Positions 1 to 9,990 of a stretch of 64,000 nucleotides of DNA are shown here, one piece after another (position 1 is the first letter of the stretch; every line of letters begins with the position of its first letter). Under the pieces are notes generated by a model. It saw only the letters and a list, made by a program, of their open reading frames with translations, made no database searches and was not told the origin of the DNA. This DNA comes from Serilophus lunatus. Taxonomy: Eukaryota > Chordata > Aves > Passeriformes > Eurylaimidae. The translations under genes were made by a program, and so were the position numbers. The stretch covers positions 310,001 to 374,000 of the forward strand of contig VXBA01003145.1 in NCBI GenBank assembly GCA_013399895.1. Direction: 5' to 3'.

Positions 1-57
1 ATTGTCTCTCCCATTCCACTGGGGGAAATGGAGCTGGGTTGTCAGTGAAGTTAAACC
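1..57 (+). repeat. 3' end of left (5') LTR, cut by the window edge
   Basis: The sequence parallels the last 80 or so bases of the solo LTR ending near 36569: a 'ctctcccattccactg' type stretch, a G/A-rich stretch and 'gttaaacca' at the end. Most of this LTR lies to the left of the window, so its start and any target-site duplication cannot be checked. Confidence 0.65.
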
Positions 58-69
58 ATGAAAGTCCTT

Positions 70-90
70 TTTTGTCCCCAACATGGAGCT
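70..90 (+). other. Degraded retroviral primer-binding site (candidate)
   Basis: Just after the LTR end the sequence 'tgtccccaacatggagctc' resembles, with several substitutions, the 'ggcgcccaacgtggggctc' type site seen in avian ERVs. Its position, some 10-15 bases past the LTR, is right for a tRNA primer site. Mutations, including loss of the CpGs, would prevent normal priming. I cannot name the primer tRNA with certainty. Confidence 0.45.
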
Positions 91-403
91 CAAAGGGTTC
101 AACGTAACAGCAGATTTGATTGAAACATGCTCGATTGAATTTACAGCTGTTATTGCTGTTTAGCTATTAATTGGAAGGCTCCTGTGCTTGCCAGTGACTT
201 CTTTTTGCTTTCAGTGTGTGCTGTCCTGCTGTTTGGCTTATCATCTTACTTTGTTGTGCCTGCGAACATTCTGATAACAGCAACAGTGATGTGCCTGGGC
301 TGGCAGATGGCCAGGGCATCTCTGCTCTGTCTGTACTGCTGTACTGGGCAGACTGGAACTTCAGTGTGAACTCGAGTCACCAGTGACCTGTGGGTGAGTC
401 CAC

Positions 404-880
404 ATGGGAGTAGGACACCCCAAAGCGCCTGTGACCATGAATATGACCACACCAGAGCAGGTACATCTCAAAGCATCTGTAGCCATGGTTATGTCAGTGC
501 CATGGTTGTGGCTCATGGACAATGCCATGCTGGAAAAGGTGCATTTCAAGGTGACTGTGGCTATGGATAAGTCTATGTCACAGCAATACATCCATGGGAA
601 AGACTGTAGCTCACAGGTAAGGCTCCACTTGGAGCAGACACACCCTTGGGCACTGCTGTCTGTGGATAAGTGCAAGCCAGAGCAAGAGCAAAGGAAGGAG
701 TTCATTGCAATGCTAATTCTACAACCTGGCCCAAAGGCACTAGGGTTGAAGATTGTAATGGAAATATCTTTAAGCTGTTGTAACCCACGATGTGAGTTGC
801 ATGTTATAGGGATTACTGCTGGAGGAACCACCCGAACCAACGGAGAAGCCTTACAAAAAGCAGTGCAGCTGGAGCAGTGA
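404..880 (+). pseudogene. 158-codon open frame in the ERV internal region, built partly from repeats
   Basis: This uninterrupted frame lies inside the ERV remnant. No retroviral domain is recognisable: there is no zinc knuckle, no DTG protease motif and no RT box. Its first part contains four degenerate 16-residue units (residues 1-16, 17-32, 43-58 and 76-91). Each has the pattern (L/P)E(Q/K)-x-H-x-K followed by a hydrophobic stretch and often VAMDKS-like residues. These correspond to DNA repeats carrying 'gagcag' and 'gtggataag' type words. The rest shows no domain, no signal peptide and no convincing membrane segment. Related ERV internal regions in birds carry similar 'ggagcag' repeats, as I recall, so the frame may be a by-product of a noncoding repeat tract. 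A 204-codon frame on the opposite strand (361-975) is also open, which argues against selection on either. Confidence 0.4.
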
Positions 881-1142
881 CTCGACCAGAGATGGCTTTG
901 GCGCCCAGGAACTTCACACAACACACCTTTCCTGTCCTGAGTGACCCCCGTGACAGATGGAGTCCAAAGTGACAAGTGGATATTTGGGGATTTTAAATGG
1001 ACATTTAATGGACATTTTATCGGGGTGGTCCACAGCCTAGGGAAACAACACCTCTGTCTACATCACAGGATGAGAAGGGGAGTTTGGTTAATGAGATTGT
1101 ATTCAATAGGATGGCACCTGAACATACTGTAAATAGTATAGA

Positions 1143-1156
1143 ATAAGGAGTGGAAA
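1143..1156 (+). other. Polypurine tract (candidate) before the right LTR
   Basis: An 'aaggagtggaaaa' stretch lies directly before 'tgctggtt', the LTR start motif. That is where retroviral plus-strand DNA priming would occur. The preceding bases contain a TATA-like run but no gene. The call depends on the reading of 1158-1282 as the right LTR. Confidence 0.4.
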
Positions 1157-1157
1157 A

Positions 1158-1282
1158 TATGCTGGTTCTCCACTAGAAAGTGGTGAATGAATTCTTGGTC
1201 GGCTTTGCTCGCACGGGCAGCTTTTGCTCTCTACCCCTATCTCAACAGGTGGGGATTAGTTGCCAGCCAGGTTAAACCACAA
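1158..1282 (+). repeat. Right (3') LTR with a large internal deletion
   Basis: The segment begins with 'tgctggtt' and then moves, after about 15 bases, to 'agtggtgaatgaattcttgg'. In the solo LTR the equivalent of this lies about 400 bases downstream ('gcagtgaaataattccttg' near 36384). It continues through 'cttttgctctctacc' and 'tatctcaac', skips another stretch, and ends 'gttgccagcc-ggttaaacca'. Two deletions relative to the 594-base LTR are therefore visible. Confidence 0.6.
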
Positions 1283-4095
1283 GACTATTACAACTCTTCA
1301 CTCAATTGAATTACTTTCTCCTTCTCATCTTTCATCTTTATCATTTTTCCAGTTTTGGACTGAGTGCTTTTGTTAAAGGGTTGATTATAGGATAATTTGA
1401 AATAAGTATATTAATCTCACATTATGCCTAATTGCATTAGCTTCAGATGTGTCCTCTAAGTATGACTTACATTTTGAAAGATGTCTAAGGCTCTTTTCTA
1501 TCATCTACTTTAATAAGATCCAATCTCTGAGGCCTTTTACTGACTTCTTCGTTCTCTGTGAATTTTCTCCCTCTTGGAGGCGCTGAGTTTCTAGGAAACC
1601 TCCCTGAGAATCTTTGACGCTAACAGTAAGATGGCCTTAAATCAATAAAATACTAAACAAAGTAACCATAATTAATAGTGCTTTGGTTTTCTCTCATTTT
1701 GTTTTCTCTTTATATATCAAAGTACTTCGCAAAAGAAAGCATATATTCTTCTATTTAACTGATGGAAAAACAGCGGCAGAGACAGATCAAATATCCTGTA
1801 TTAAGTCTCAAAGATCATAGGGACAGTGAGTTCCATTAAGGAGAGAAGATAGGTTCATGTATGAGGTGATGGGGCTGCACAATAAAAATGGTAATAGACA
1901 CTAACTTCACCTTTTTAGCCTCTAACTTTCTCAGTATGTCATTTCTTTAAGCTATTCAATAACTGCTAATAGGTGACAGACTCTTCAAACCATTAAAATT
2001 ATGTAACTTCCAAACCTGGCAGATCAAAGTATTGTTCTTCCCACAACCCCATTACTTTTAGTAACTACTCCTAAACCAGCTGCCTATGTGGGAGCAATCG
2101 AGGAGTCACTTCAGTCAAACAACTCTTCCAATACACTCCTTCAGAAAGATTAAGTCAGTGAGACCTATTGGGTGACCATTTTTTGGTTCGTGAGATTCTG
2201 TCTGGATTTATCGCATGAAAGCCACAAACTCGTGAGGTCTTCACAGTCCTTGTTCAGAGAAATTCACAGGTAATATTCAGAACGTATCAGGCCTCAAATA
2301 TTTCCAGCAAAAGGGCAAGTGGAGAAAACATTCACAATATGGCATATAAATTCCAAATCATAATGTCACCGAGTACATCATGATTTCTCTAAACCCTGTG
2401 TAGATGGTATAAATGATAAAATGGCTTCAATAACTGGGCATGTCAGCCAGCATCCATGAAAAGCAATACAACCATTGAACAAGCACGAGGGAGATGCTGA
2501 CAGCTCCAAAAGAAACAGCTCTATTTCACGACCCTTATCTCACTGTAATTAATTTTGAAGCAAGCTATCATTCCCTGTGACACTTCCACACAACTCCCAG
2601 CTCAGGGAATGCAACCTCAGGAGCCCACCAAAGAAAGATGTAAAATAAGCTCTCCCGGGTCAAATTCCTCATAGCATGTGGTTTGATTACACAGGAAAGA
2701 TATTCCCTGGTCTGCCTATGTCAAGTTGTTTTAGCTGCTCAACAATTTTATTTCTGGTAAGATGGTGCCAAATCAACATAAACCCAAATTTGATCATTTC
2801 ACTCAAATCAGTAAATAAACTAACTGCAAAGCAAACTATACTCACAGAACTCCCTCCAACCCTGCCATAACATCAGTTTCCATACAGGATTCCACATCAG
2901 TCTGCTTTTGAAATTAATTTGTGTCAGCTTGCATAATGCTGAAAAATTTGGAAGGAAAATCTAAAGTCCCTCCGCAAACCTTAGACCATGTTCACTATGT
3001 TACTAACACTGGCTTTTCCAATGACCTGAGTAGGTATGCCAGATTTTCCAGGGCCATGACTCTGAGAATTTACCTGTAATGAATGTATGTATAATTTCAT
3101 TTACTTCCTGTCTCCATCAGGCATGTTGTGACCCCTGGTAGTGATCTGTCTCTTTCAGGAGAGCCAAAACATCTTAAGGACAATAAAGATCACATTTCAT
3201 TTTATTTTTTTCCCCTCTTTCCTTGGATGATGTAAGAACAACTACTTCACGGCATGCAATACTGGAAGTTGGTGGAGGGAAGATAAAAACAGGAAGGAAG
3301 ATAATGGCACAACTCGGAACCCTCACATGCTACAGGAGATATGCACAAAGCAAGAGGAGCAAGAGAATCCAGTGTTAACCTGGCAGCTGGTGACCTTTTT
3401 ATATTTTACAATCCTACACAGCAAACAAGAGCAAGCATGAACACTCAGCTTAACTCGTTATCTTAAACAGACTGTGTTGTGTCACAATTAGCAAAGCACT
3501 CAGGACTGCATGCAGCCAAGCCCCCAGATAAACCAGGCAAACCAGACACAAGGGACAGAGGGGGCAATGCTGATTAATGCAGATCTTCTGCAGATTAATG
3601 AGTACAGAAGGGAGAAAGAGAGGTGCTTTACGCCCTCCTTCTCCTGTTCCCTTTAAACAACCATGGGCCAGAGAACAGACATCAAATAAACAAAAATAAC
3701 ATTCCCATGCAATATCTGTTGTATGAAATAGCTTTCTTAGACAACTCTCAGGCCCTATCAGTTTGGCAGAACTGTTTGGTATACTTGGGACATGTTCCAG
3801 CTGAATTATGCCACGGGTTGTTGATACTTCACTCTGTTCCAATGTGTAAAACATTCTCCCTACTTCTGACACTCCACCAGCGACATCCTCTTGATGACAG
3901 GTATTTGTCCAGTTGCCCTGGTTTAAAAAAGTCCCATCTTTCTACACATCTCTTTGGTAAACTCACTGGGAAAACTAAGTTATCAACATCTACAGTGTTT
4001 ACTCAGGAAAAAAAAAAATCCCACCAAAAATAACCATGTAAACTTCTGTTAGATAACTTTGGAAAAAGTCACGGTAAGAAACTGGCCAGGAGATT
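1283..4095. other. Unique noncoding DNA, with one MIR-like relic
   Basis: AT-leaning sequence with no open frame over 64 codons until a pair of overlapping opposite-strand frames near 3450-4033 (140 and 136 codons), which I regard as chance. Positions 2160-2560 are rich in TAAT-type and CATAAA-type words and could be a conserved noncoding element; this cannot be tested from one sequence. The MIR-like piece at 1745-1835 is listed separately. Confidence 0.6.
1745..1835 (-). repeat. MIR-type SINE relic (candidate)
   Basis: The stretch 'gatggaaaaacagcggcaga' followed by 'aaatatcctgtattaag' and 'caaagatcataggg' follows the order of the MIR core in reverse. That order is: 'gaaactgaggcagagag', then a 'taacttg' block, then 'caaggtcac'. 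Divergence is high. It is too short and decayed to set exact ends. Confidence 0.4.
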
Positions 4096-4099
4096 GAAG

Positions 4100-4220
4100 A
4101 TCCACAGTCTAGTTTTGATTCACGCTTGGCTTGCTGAGTGATTCTGGACCTTCTGGGTGTTTCTCTATCTGAAGACTATATATAAATGGAGTTTCTTTCA
4201 CAGGTCCCTTGGAGCTCATG
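4100..4220 (+). repeat. MIR-type SINE relic
   Basis: The order of words matches the MIR core on the plus strand: 'ttgctgagtgattctggacc' (equivalent of 'gctgtgtgaccttgg'), then 'gggtgtttctctatctgaag' (equivalent of 'cctcagtttcctcatctgtaa'), then 'ataaatggag'. The copy is ancient and diverged. A second, 3'-end-like block at 4790-4890 may belong to the same class. Confidence 0.5.
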
Positions 4221-4789
4221 CAATGAAAAGAACTGGGTAAGAGCTGTGGTGTTTTCGTGGGATTTTTTGCATTGAACTTTCCTGGGGTTTTTTCATCTTT
4301 TTTTCATCTTTGTGAATTATCTTTCATTCACAAATTATCACGTGATATGACTTGGTGGAGGGCACTGTCTGAGACTGTCTGCAGGATATAGCCCAAAGGC
4401 ATGACATCTGAGATCAGCCTGCAAAAAAAAGGCATCTTCTAAGAAAATGCAACTCCAACAGAGAGCTATAGTTCATTAACAAAAAAACACTGACTTCTAG
4501 CTGAGAAAATCTGCTGGAAATGATCACAGTGTCACCAGGAAAGCTACATTCACTGTGGGTTTTTTTCCCCCCCTTTTAAAAAATGAGTAAGATTGCATGA
4601 GTGTCTCTGCTTACTGGTGGACGTTCATCACTTATTGTGAAGCAATGGATACTCAACACTTCAGAAAAATTGGGCTGAAGTTTTAAATCACCAGGTTTGG
4701 AAGTGGGAGATGGGCTTGTGTGATGGACTGAATTCAAGAGTTTGGTTCCAAATCTCACTGGGTTACAGTTTGTTGGCAGTTTACCCTTG

Positions 4790-4890
4790 GTCTGACATTG
4801 TAAGCTCTTTGGGACACAGATTCTCCTTTCACATTTACTTACAGCAAGGGCCTTTCATTTCATGTGGCTCTCCAGGCACTACTTTCATCT
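4790..4890 (+). repeat. Amniote MIR-like SINE 3' part (candidate)
   Basis: The sequence 'cattgtaagctctttgggac' followed by 'cagattctcctttca' and, later, 'tctccaggcactac' follows the 3' region of MIR-like amniote SINEs ('gattgtaagctctttgggg', 'cagggactgtctctta', 'gggcgctac'). The first 20 bases are well matched and the rest weakly. The same tail is seen again at about 9945-9985. Confidence 0.55.
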
Positions 4891-4899
4891 GAGTTAAAT

Positions 4900-6215
4900 T
4901 TCCAAGCAATACACACAAAGCTATGTAAGCACCAACATTCTTAAAGAGAAATATCTATCTACTACATTTCCATCACATATATCAAAATGCCAAGCACGAA
5001 TTTCTCTATTTCCGACATCCCTGGAAAGATTAAGAGTAATAGTAAGACATTGAATAATACGATTCATATTCCTGTTATTAAAAATAATTAAATATAGAGC
5101 TCTCCAAGAAGGGAAATGAGTGTAACTATGAAATTAATCAGTGAAGCTTCTGAAGTAAATTGATAGGTTATTGCAGAACAACACTGAAGCAGGCTTGAGT
5201 TTCTTCCACAAACCTTTATATGAAAAAATGGGTACTTCCTGATAACATTTTATCTTCTCAACATTTTTACTATATATATATAAAGAAAAAAAACCAAACA
5301 TGCTAGACTTTTAACAAACCTTTCTGAGAAAAATTCATGTTGGTTTTCATTTCCAACAAAAATCCAATTAAAAAATGAGGCATCCCAAAGAGCTCGTGAC
5401 ATGGGGACAAAATTATCCTTCATATAAACCAAAGAAAATCACTGGATTTACAAATAAAGTTGTCTTCACCTTCCTACAATGCTTCTGCCTGCTAAAGAAG
5501 TCTGATTTCCCTACAGGTTGCTGAACAGCTTCTCTCCAGGGACTCCATTATTTTTATTTGACACTGTGACAAATGCCTACTTCTCCCTCTCTGCATGATA
5601 CTCCTCCCTCTCACATGGTCCAGTGTATTCCCAGTGGCCTCCTCACATGATTTTCTACCCAGGATTCTACACCAAGGCTGGTGACAAATCAAACTCCACA
5701 GAAATGTATCGTGCTAAATTCTTGTACAAGAAAGTAGAATTCCCATTGGGAACCATGCTGGAACAGGGGCATGTGCTCTGCTCCTTGACCCCACAGTGGT
5801 GGCTGCTGTAAGAGCAGCTCATCAAGTGCCAGCAGTGCCCCATGGCACACAAAATGAGTGCCTGCTTTATTGTACCCGTGCACACAGGTTTGATATGGCT
5901 GCAGTTCTTAGACACCAGCCTCCTGCTCTTTGCAGAAAATGCCACTTCAGTGACACCCACCTCTGCAGAAGTGACATTTCAAGGGGGACAGAAAGCACAA
6001 AGCAGAGAAATGCCAGAGCACAGGGCTACCAAGCACAGAGCTGCTCCTTATTATCACACAGCCAAGCTCTAGCAATTCCAGACATCCCTGGGCTTGCTAC
6101 ATCCATGCAAAGGAGATGAGACTTGTCCGAGGCCACCGCCAGCCATTCATCACAAAAACTTGTGGCTAAGGCAGACCAGGGCAGACCAGGGCTCTGCTTC
6201 CTTCCTGGAAGCTAC
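4900..6215. other. Unique noncoding DNA
   Basis: AT-rich to about 5460, then more GC-balanced. Several short frames overlap on both strands between 5620 and 6370, but none shows a recognisable motif or splice-bounded coding structure. A perfect 10-base tandem duplication 'gcagaccagg' occupies 6171-6190, just before the CR1 fragment. Nothing else is recognised. Confidence 0.55.
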
Positions 6216-6217
6216 AT

Positions 6218-6612
6218 CTGGAGCACGTGTCTATGAGGAGCAGCTGAGGGAGCTGGGGTTGTTTAGCCTGGACAGCAGGAGGCTCAGGGGAGACCTTATC
6301 ACTCTCTGCAACCCCATGAAAGGAGGGTGTAGCCAGGTGGGTTGTCAGTCTCCCAGGCAACCAGCAACAGGATAAGAGGACACAGTCTTAACCTGTGCCA
6401 GGGGAAGTTTAGGTTAGACATGAGAAGTTCTTCACAGAAAGGGTGATTGGACATTGGAATGAGCTGCCCAGGGAGGTGGTGGAGTCACCATCCTTGGAGG
6501 TGTTTAAGGAAGGACTGGATGTGGCACTAGCTGGCATGAGTGTGTTGGGTCATAGGTTGGCCCTGATGATCTCAGAGGTCTTTTTGAGCCCAAGCAATTC
6601 CATGATTCTGTA
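6218..6612 (+). mobile_element. CR1 LINE, 5'-truncated 3' end (end of RT and 3' UTR)
   Basis: A clear CR1 copy. It begins in the last part of ORF2: the frame reads EEQLRELGLFSL then RRLRGDLITL, the usual C-terminal block of CR1 reverse transcriptase. It continues through 'cccaggcaaccagcaacagg', 'gcccagggaggtggtggagt' and 'gaggtgtttaaggaaggact', and ends with the CR1 3' terminus 'ccatgattctgt'. The remaining 4 kb of a full element are missing, as is normal for CR1 insertion by incomplete reverse transcription. Small deletions and substitutions break the frame, so no protein is made. The fairly high similarity to the recalled consensus suggests a younger copy than the fragments at 9.0 and 19.3 kb. 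Confidence 0.93.
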
Positions 6613-8955
6613 ATCTCAGGGCTGATGGTCCCCCCATTTGTGGCTTTCCTATCTGCCTGCCATGGCAAAGTGCTGTCTGTGGGTTTAGAGGTATTTTTAT
6701 TCCCATCCGTCTCCCCCTTTAAAGGCATCATTTCCCATCACTGCGAAATCTGAGTCCTGAAATAAAAATTACAATAATCTTACTATAAAGGCCCATTCAT
6801 GGGCTGGTTTCTACAATCCTCCTCCTGAGGAAGGAAGTTCAGATGGAGCCAAAAGCACAGTCCCAAACAAAACCCTCGCGCGCCACTAAGACAGAACACG
6901 GAAACACACAGGCAAAGTCCAGAGCTGCATCCAGCAAAGGAGGTGGCAGCCAAAGGGAAGTTTTCCATGCATTCCACATGAGACAGCTATGCATCCAGGT
7001 AAGCCAAAAGGGAACTCAGCCTTGCTTTGAGGTGATTATTGCAAAAAGAGGCATTTCTGCAGCACTGTCGCTTTGAAGATACGGGCTATGTGAGGAGTGA
7101 GGCTACAGGAGAATTTTTGAACCTAGTGATCAGACCTGGCCTATCTCACCTACACCACAAGCAGGGCCAAGCTGGTCACTATAACAACATTTCAGGAGTC
7201 AGAGCAGAGAGCACTCCCAGGTCCTGGTCAGGTCTCAGCTGCCTCAGCCAGAAATAGCCTCACTCCCAGAGAGCAGGCACTCTCCATTGCAAGGTGAGTG
7301 GAATAAAACACACAGGGCACCAAAGGGAAGACAATGTGGTGTGATAGTACATTCCAATAGCTAACACCGTCTTATGTTTTCCAGTATCAGATTATATTCA
7401 TCCAGATTCTATACATACATGGATTTACAGGCTTGTAAAATACATGCTGTATTTCAAAATACTCATCAGCACAGCAATGATACAAAATACACACATGGAA
7501 GAAAAATTAAGTCATTTCAAAAGAATATAGAACGGGAGACACACTAAGCTCAGCCCTTGTAGATGGGCCCATATGGCATCTAATGGAGAGGTAGGTGGGA
7601 AGAGATCTTCACTGCAGATGAACGTGGTCCCCCATGTAGTACAAAAACCTCCAGCAATCACTCCATGCTCTGTCTTGATACCTTTACTGCTTTATTGTGT
7701 GGGGCTTTTTGGTCTCCTTTGCTCTCTCTGTCCCTGAAGAAGGTAAAGCTGGGGCTGCTGTAGATTACTCTACATCCAGACAAGATCTGGCACAGCAATA
7801 AATCTCTGCAGCCACGCAGCTTTCTCTGGGTGACAATATCTGAATGTCACCACAGGAGTAAGTCAGTCTCAAGCATAAGGCATGTAGGCTCCTGCATCAT
7901 TCTTAAATGATAGCATCTTGCTGGGAGAGACAGAAGGAGCAGATAGATGCAAGAGGACAGCTTACAACTGCTCATACTCCAGGGAGCAGCTGCAAATCAG
8001 GGTATGAGAGGCATCTCATCATTATGAAATAGAAGGACTGGAACTTAGGTTAAGGCTCAGGAGAGATGGATTTTTCTCCAAACCATCCTGCTGTGCTGTT
8101 GGTTCAGGAAAGAAAGCAGAAACTCTCGATTACTCAATTTTTATTTTTTTTTTGAATGTGGAAGGAGCTCTGAAAACCCAAGCTCACAAGTCAAGCACTG
8201 AGCAGAGAGAATCCAAACAGTATTTATTTGCCCAGACTCTCTATTTTAAGTTTTCTGATGAGTTCTTTGTGAACTGAAATGATTTCTTTTCTTTTTTTTT
8301 ATTCCTATACAGAGAATCCCTGAAAGAGGAAAGGAGAGCTCAAATTTTGCACTCATTGACACCTCACAGTGATGCTGCACACAGAATATGTATGAGAAGA
8401 GGCATTTAGAGGTGATTCTCACCAAGCACTGAAATTTCATTTTAAAAGAACCTAAAAAGACTTTTTTTCTGGAACACTTTACCTGGAAAAGATTCAAGTT
8501 TTCTGCCATCAGCAGAAAAAATGCAAACTGTCTCAAAGCAGTCCATGCTGCAGCTCTCCATAGGGCTGGCACATACAAATCCACTTGGAAGCTCTGCACT
8601 TAGAAATCACTGTACACCCAAAAACACTCCCTGAACTGTAGCACTTAGGGCTTAAAGTGCAACGCAAACAGAACAGCAATGATTGAGTGGCAGAGATCCA
8701 AGAAACATGGTCTAACCTCTGTTACCACCTGAAATGTCATCATTATCTAAATTCCCTGGAAAACACTTTATCACCTTGGTTTAGCCACTGGGCATACTAA
8801 GAAACCAAAACCAACATCAAGTCCCCTGACCTGTGCATATAAACCTGTGAGATTCATGCAAGAGGTGGCCTAAAGATAATCTTAAGAGGGAAATGCAGAC
8901 CATTGGAAATGGATGAATTATAGAATAGATTAATAGGTTCAGAAGGAAGAGATGG
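6613..8955. other. Unique noncoding DNA
   Basis: No gene or named repeat recognised. Overlapping short frames at 6783-7257 (both strands, up to 77 codons) look like chance. A-rich and T-rich runs occur near 8140-8150 and 8290-8300. The 117-codon minus-strand frame at 8246-8599 is AT-driven (poly-K start of the reverse frame) and shows no domain. Confidence 0.55.
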
Positions 8956-8959
8956 GAGA

Positions 8960-9108
8960 GGCCACCCAGAAAGGCTGGGCAGTCTCCAACCACTAAGATC
9001 TAACTGGATCAAGACCTGAGCAACCTGGTCTGATCTCAGAGTGGACCCTCATGTGAACAGGAGGTTGGATGAGAGACCTCCTGAGGTCCCCTACCACCTG
9101 TTTCACTG
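8960..9108 (+). mobile_element. Old CR1 LINE 3' fragment
   Basis: The block 'gacctgagcaacctggtctg' followed by 'gtggaccct', 'caggaggttggatgagagac' and 'ctcctgaggtccc' follows the CR1 3' UTR in the correct order (gagcaacctggtct, tgaccctgc, gggggttggactagatgacc, tctagaggtccc). It lacks the clean ATTCTGTG end. Divergence is high, so this is an old insertion. It has no coding capacity. Confidence 0.8.
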
Positions 9109-9854
9109 ATGACTAATAGAGAGGTTGGGATTCAGTTCTCAAGCACATACATGAAAAGTTGAGCATCTAGTCTATGCCATGGAAAAAGAGATACTCCACC
9201 CTCTTGCAAGGAAGGATAGAGGAATTAACCATGGGTGGTACCTCCATCTCACCACCGACCACATAAACACACACTGCTTAGGCTCTGACACTAACCAAGG
9301 TTTCTACAGCAGGACACTGAATCCCACCAGACCATTCACACCACCAGTAGAAGACTAATATCCAGTTTTCCCAGCTTGAGGTATTCACACCCAAACCTCT
9401 CTGCAGAGCTTCCTAATCACCACAAAGGCAGTGCTGTGGCACCAGAACTCTTTGTTCCTCTTCCCAAAACTCAGATGCTGAGCACTGGGGATGGAACTCA
9501 ACCATCAACTTGTGAGGAATCAGTGCTGGTCACGGTTCCTGATCTGGACATTCTTTTTTTGTTTGGTTTGACTTGAACCCAGTGACTTTCTCATGTGAAA
9601 TACATGAACACATTTGCTCTTGCTGCATTATACTTGGCTCATTATTTATGGGTCGACTTTGCCTTTCCTCACATCAATAGTTGCCACTCACATCAGCAGC
9701 TCCCTTGAAGGAAGGATTTACATGACAATCAGCCTCGAAGTCCGGGAGCCCAGGGGCAGTGTCTGCTCAGGTGCTTCATGATGTACCACAAGTGCTACAG
9801 AAAGCAACAGATAATCACACCATGTGGCAGCTCCTGGGACACAGGGTGGTGGGA

Positions 9855-9990
9855 GTGGAGGTTGGGACACCTGGGGTTTCATTTGCTTTTCCTATGCAAC
9901 TACTTTGTGCCTTAGTATTTGTTTTTCCATCTCCTGTCTACTTAGATCACAAACTCTTTTGGATGAGGACTGTCTCTTACTATGAAGCTG
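9855..9990 (+). repeat. Amniote MIR-like SINE relic
   Basis: 'gggacacctggggtttcatt' is followed by 'gcaactactttgtgcc' and 'tttgtttttccatctcctgt'. The block then ends with 'agatcacaaactcttttgga' and 'gaggactgtctcttactatg'. This is the order of a MIR-like element: core, then the 'cctcagtttccccatctgt' block, then a tail of the 'ttgtaagctctttgggg-cagggactgtctcttact' type. The last 20 bases are very well conserved. An AAAGAAAG-rich run and 'aataaa' follow. Confidence 0.65.

Larger units (their letters stand above)
1..1282 (+). mobile_element. Internally deleted avian ERV remnant (LTR - short internal region - LTR)
   Basis: An endogenous-retrovirus relic read on the plus strand. Positions 1-57 match the 3' end of the LTR that is nearly complete at 35982-36575, sharing a 'ttccactg-g' stretch and a 'gttaaacca' terminus. 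About 15 bases later a degraded primer-binding-site-like block (about 70-90) precedes a leader. A purine-rich tract (about 1143-1156) is followed by 'tgctggtt', the LTR 5' start, which then jumps to the LTR 3' part, ending near 1282. The internal region is only about 1.1 kb, far shorter than a full provirus, and I recognise no gag, protease or pol motif in it. I infer a deletion derivative or nonautonomous copy that can no longer move. ERVL-type assignment rests on recalled avian LTR sequence; the class is not proven. Confidence 0.7.

Noticed and set aside
898..912. A 'tggcgccc' word that looks like a retroviral primer-binding site
   Set aside because: It lies deep inside the ERV internal region, not next to an LTR end. 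A better-placed, though mutated, site follows the left LTR at about 70-90.
361..975. A 204-codon minus-strand frame, the second longest in the window
   Set aside because: It lies antisense to the ERV internal repeats. Its serine- and cysteine-rich pattern is the reverse reading of 'gagcag' and 'catgg' words.
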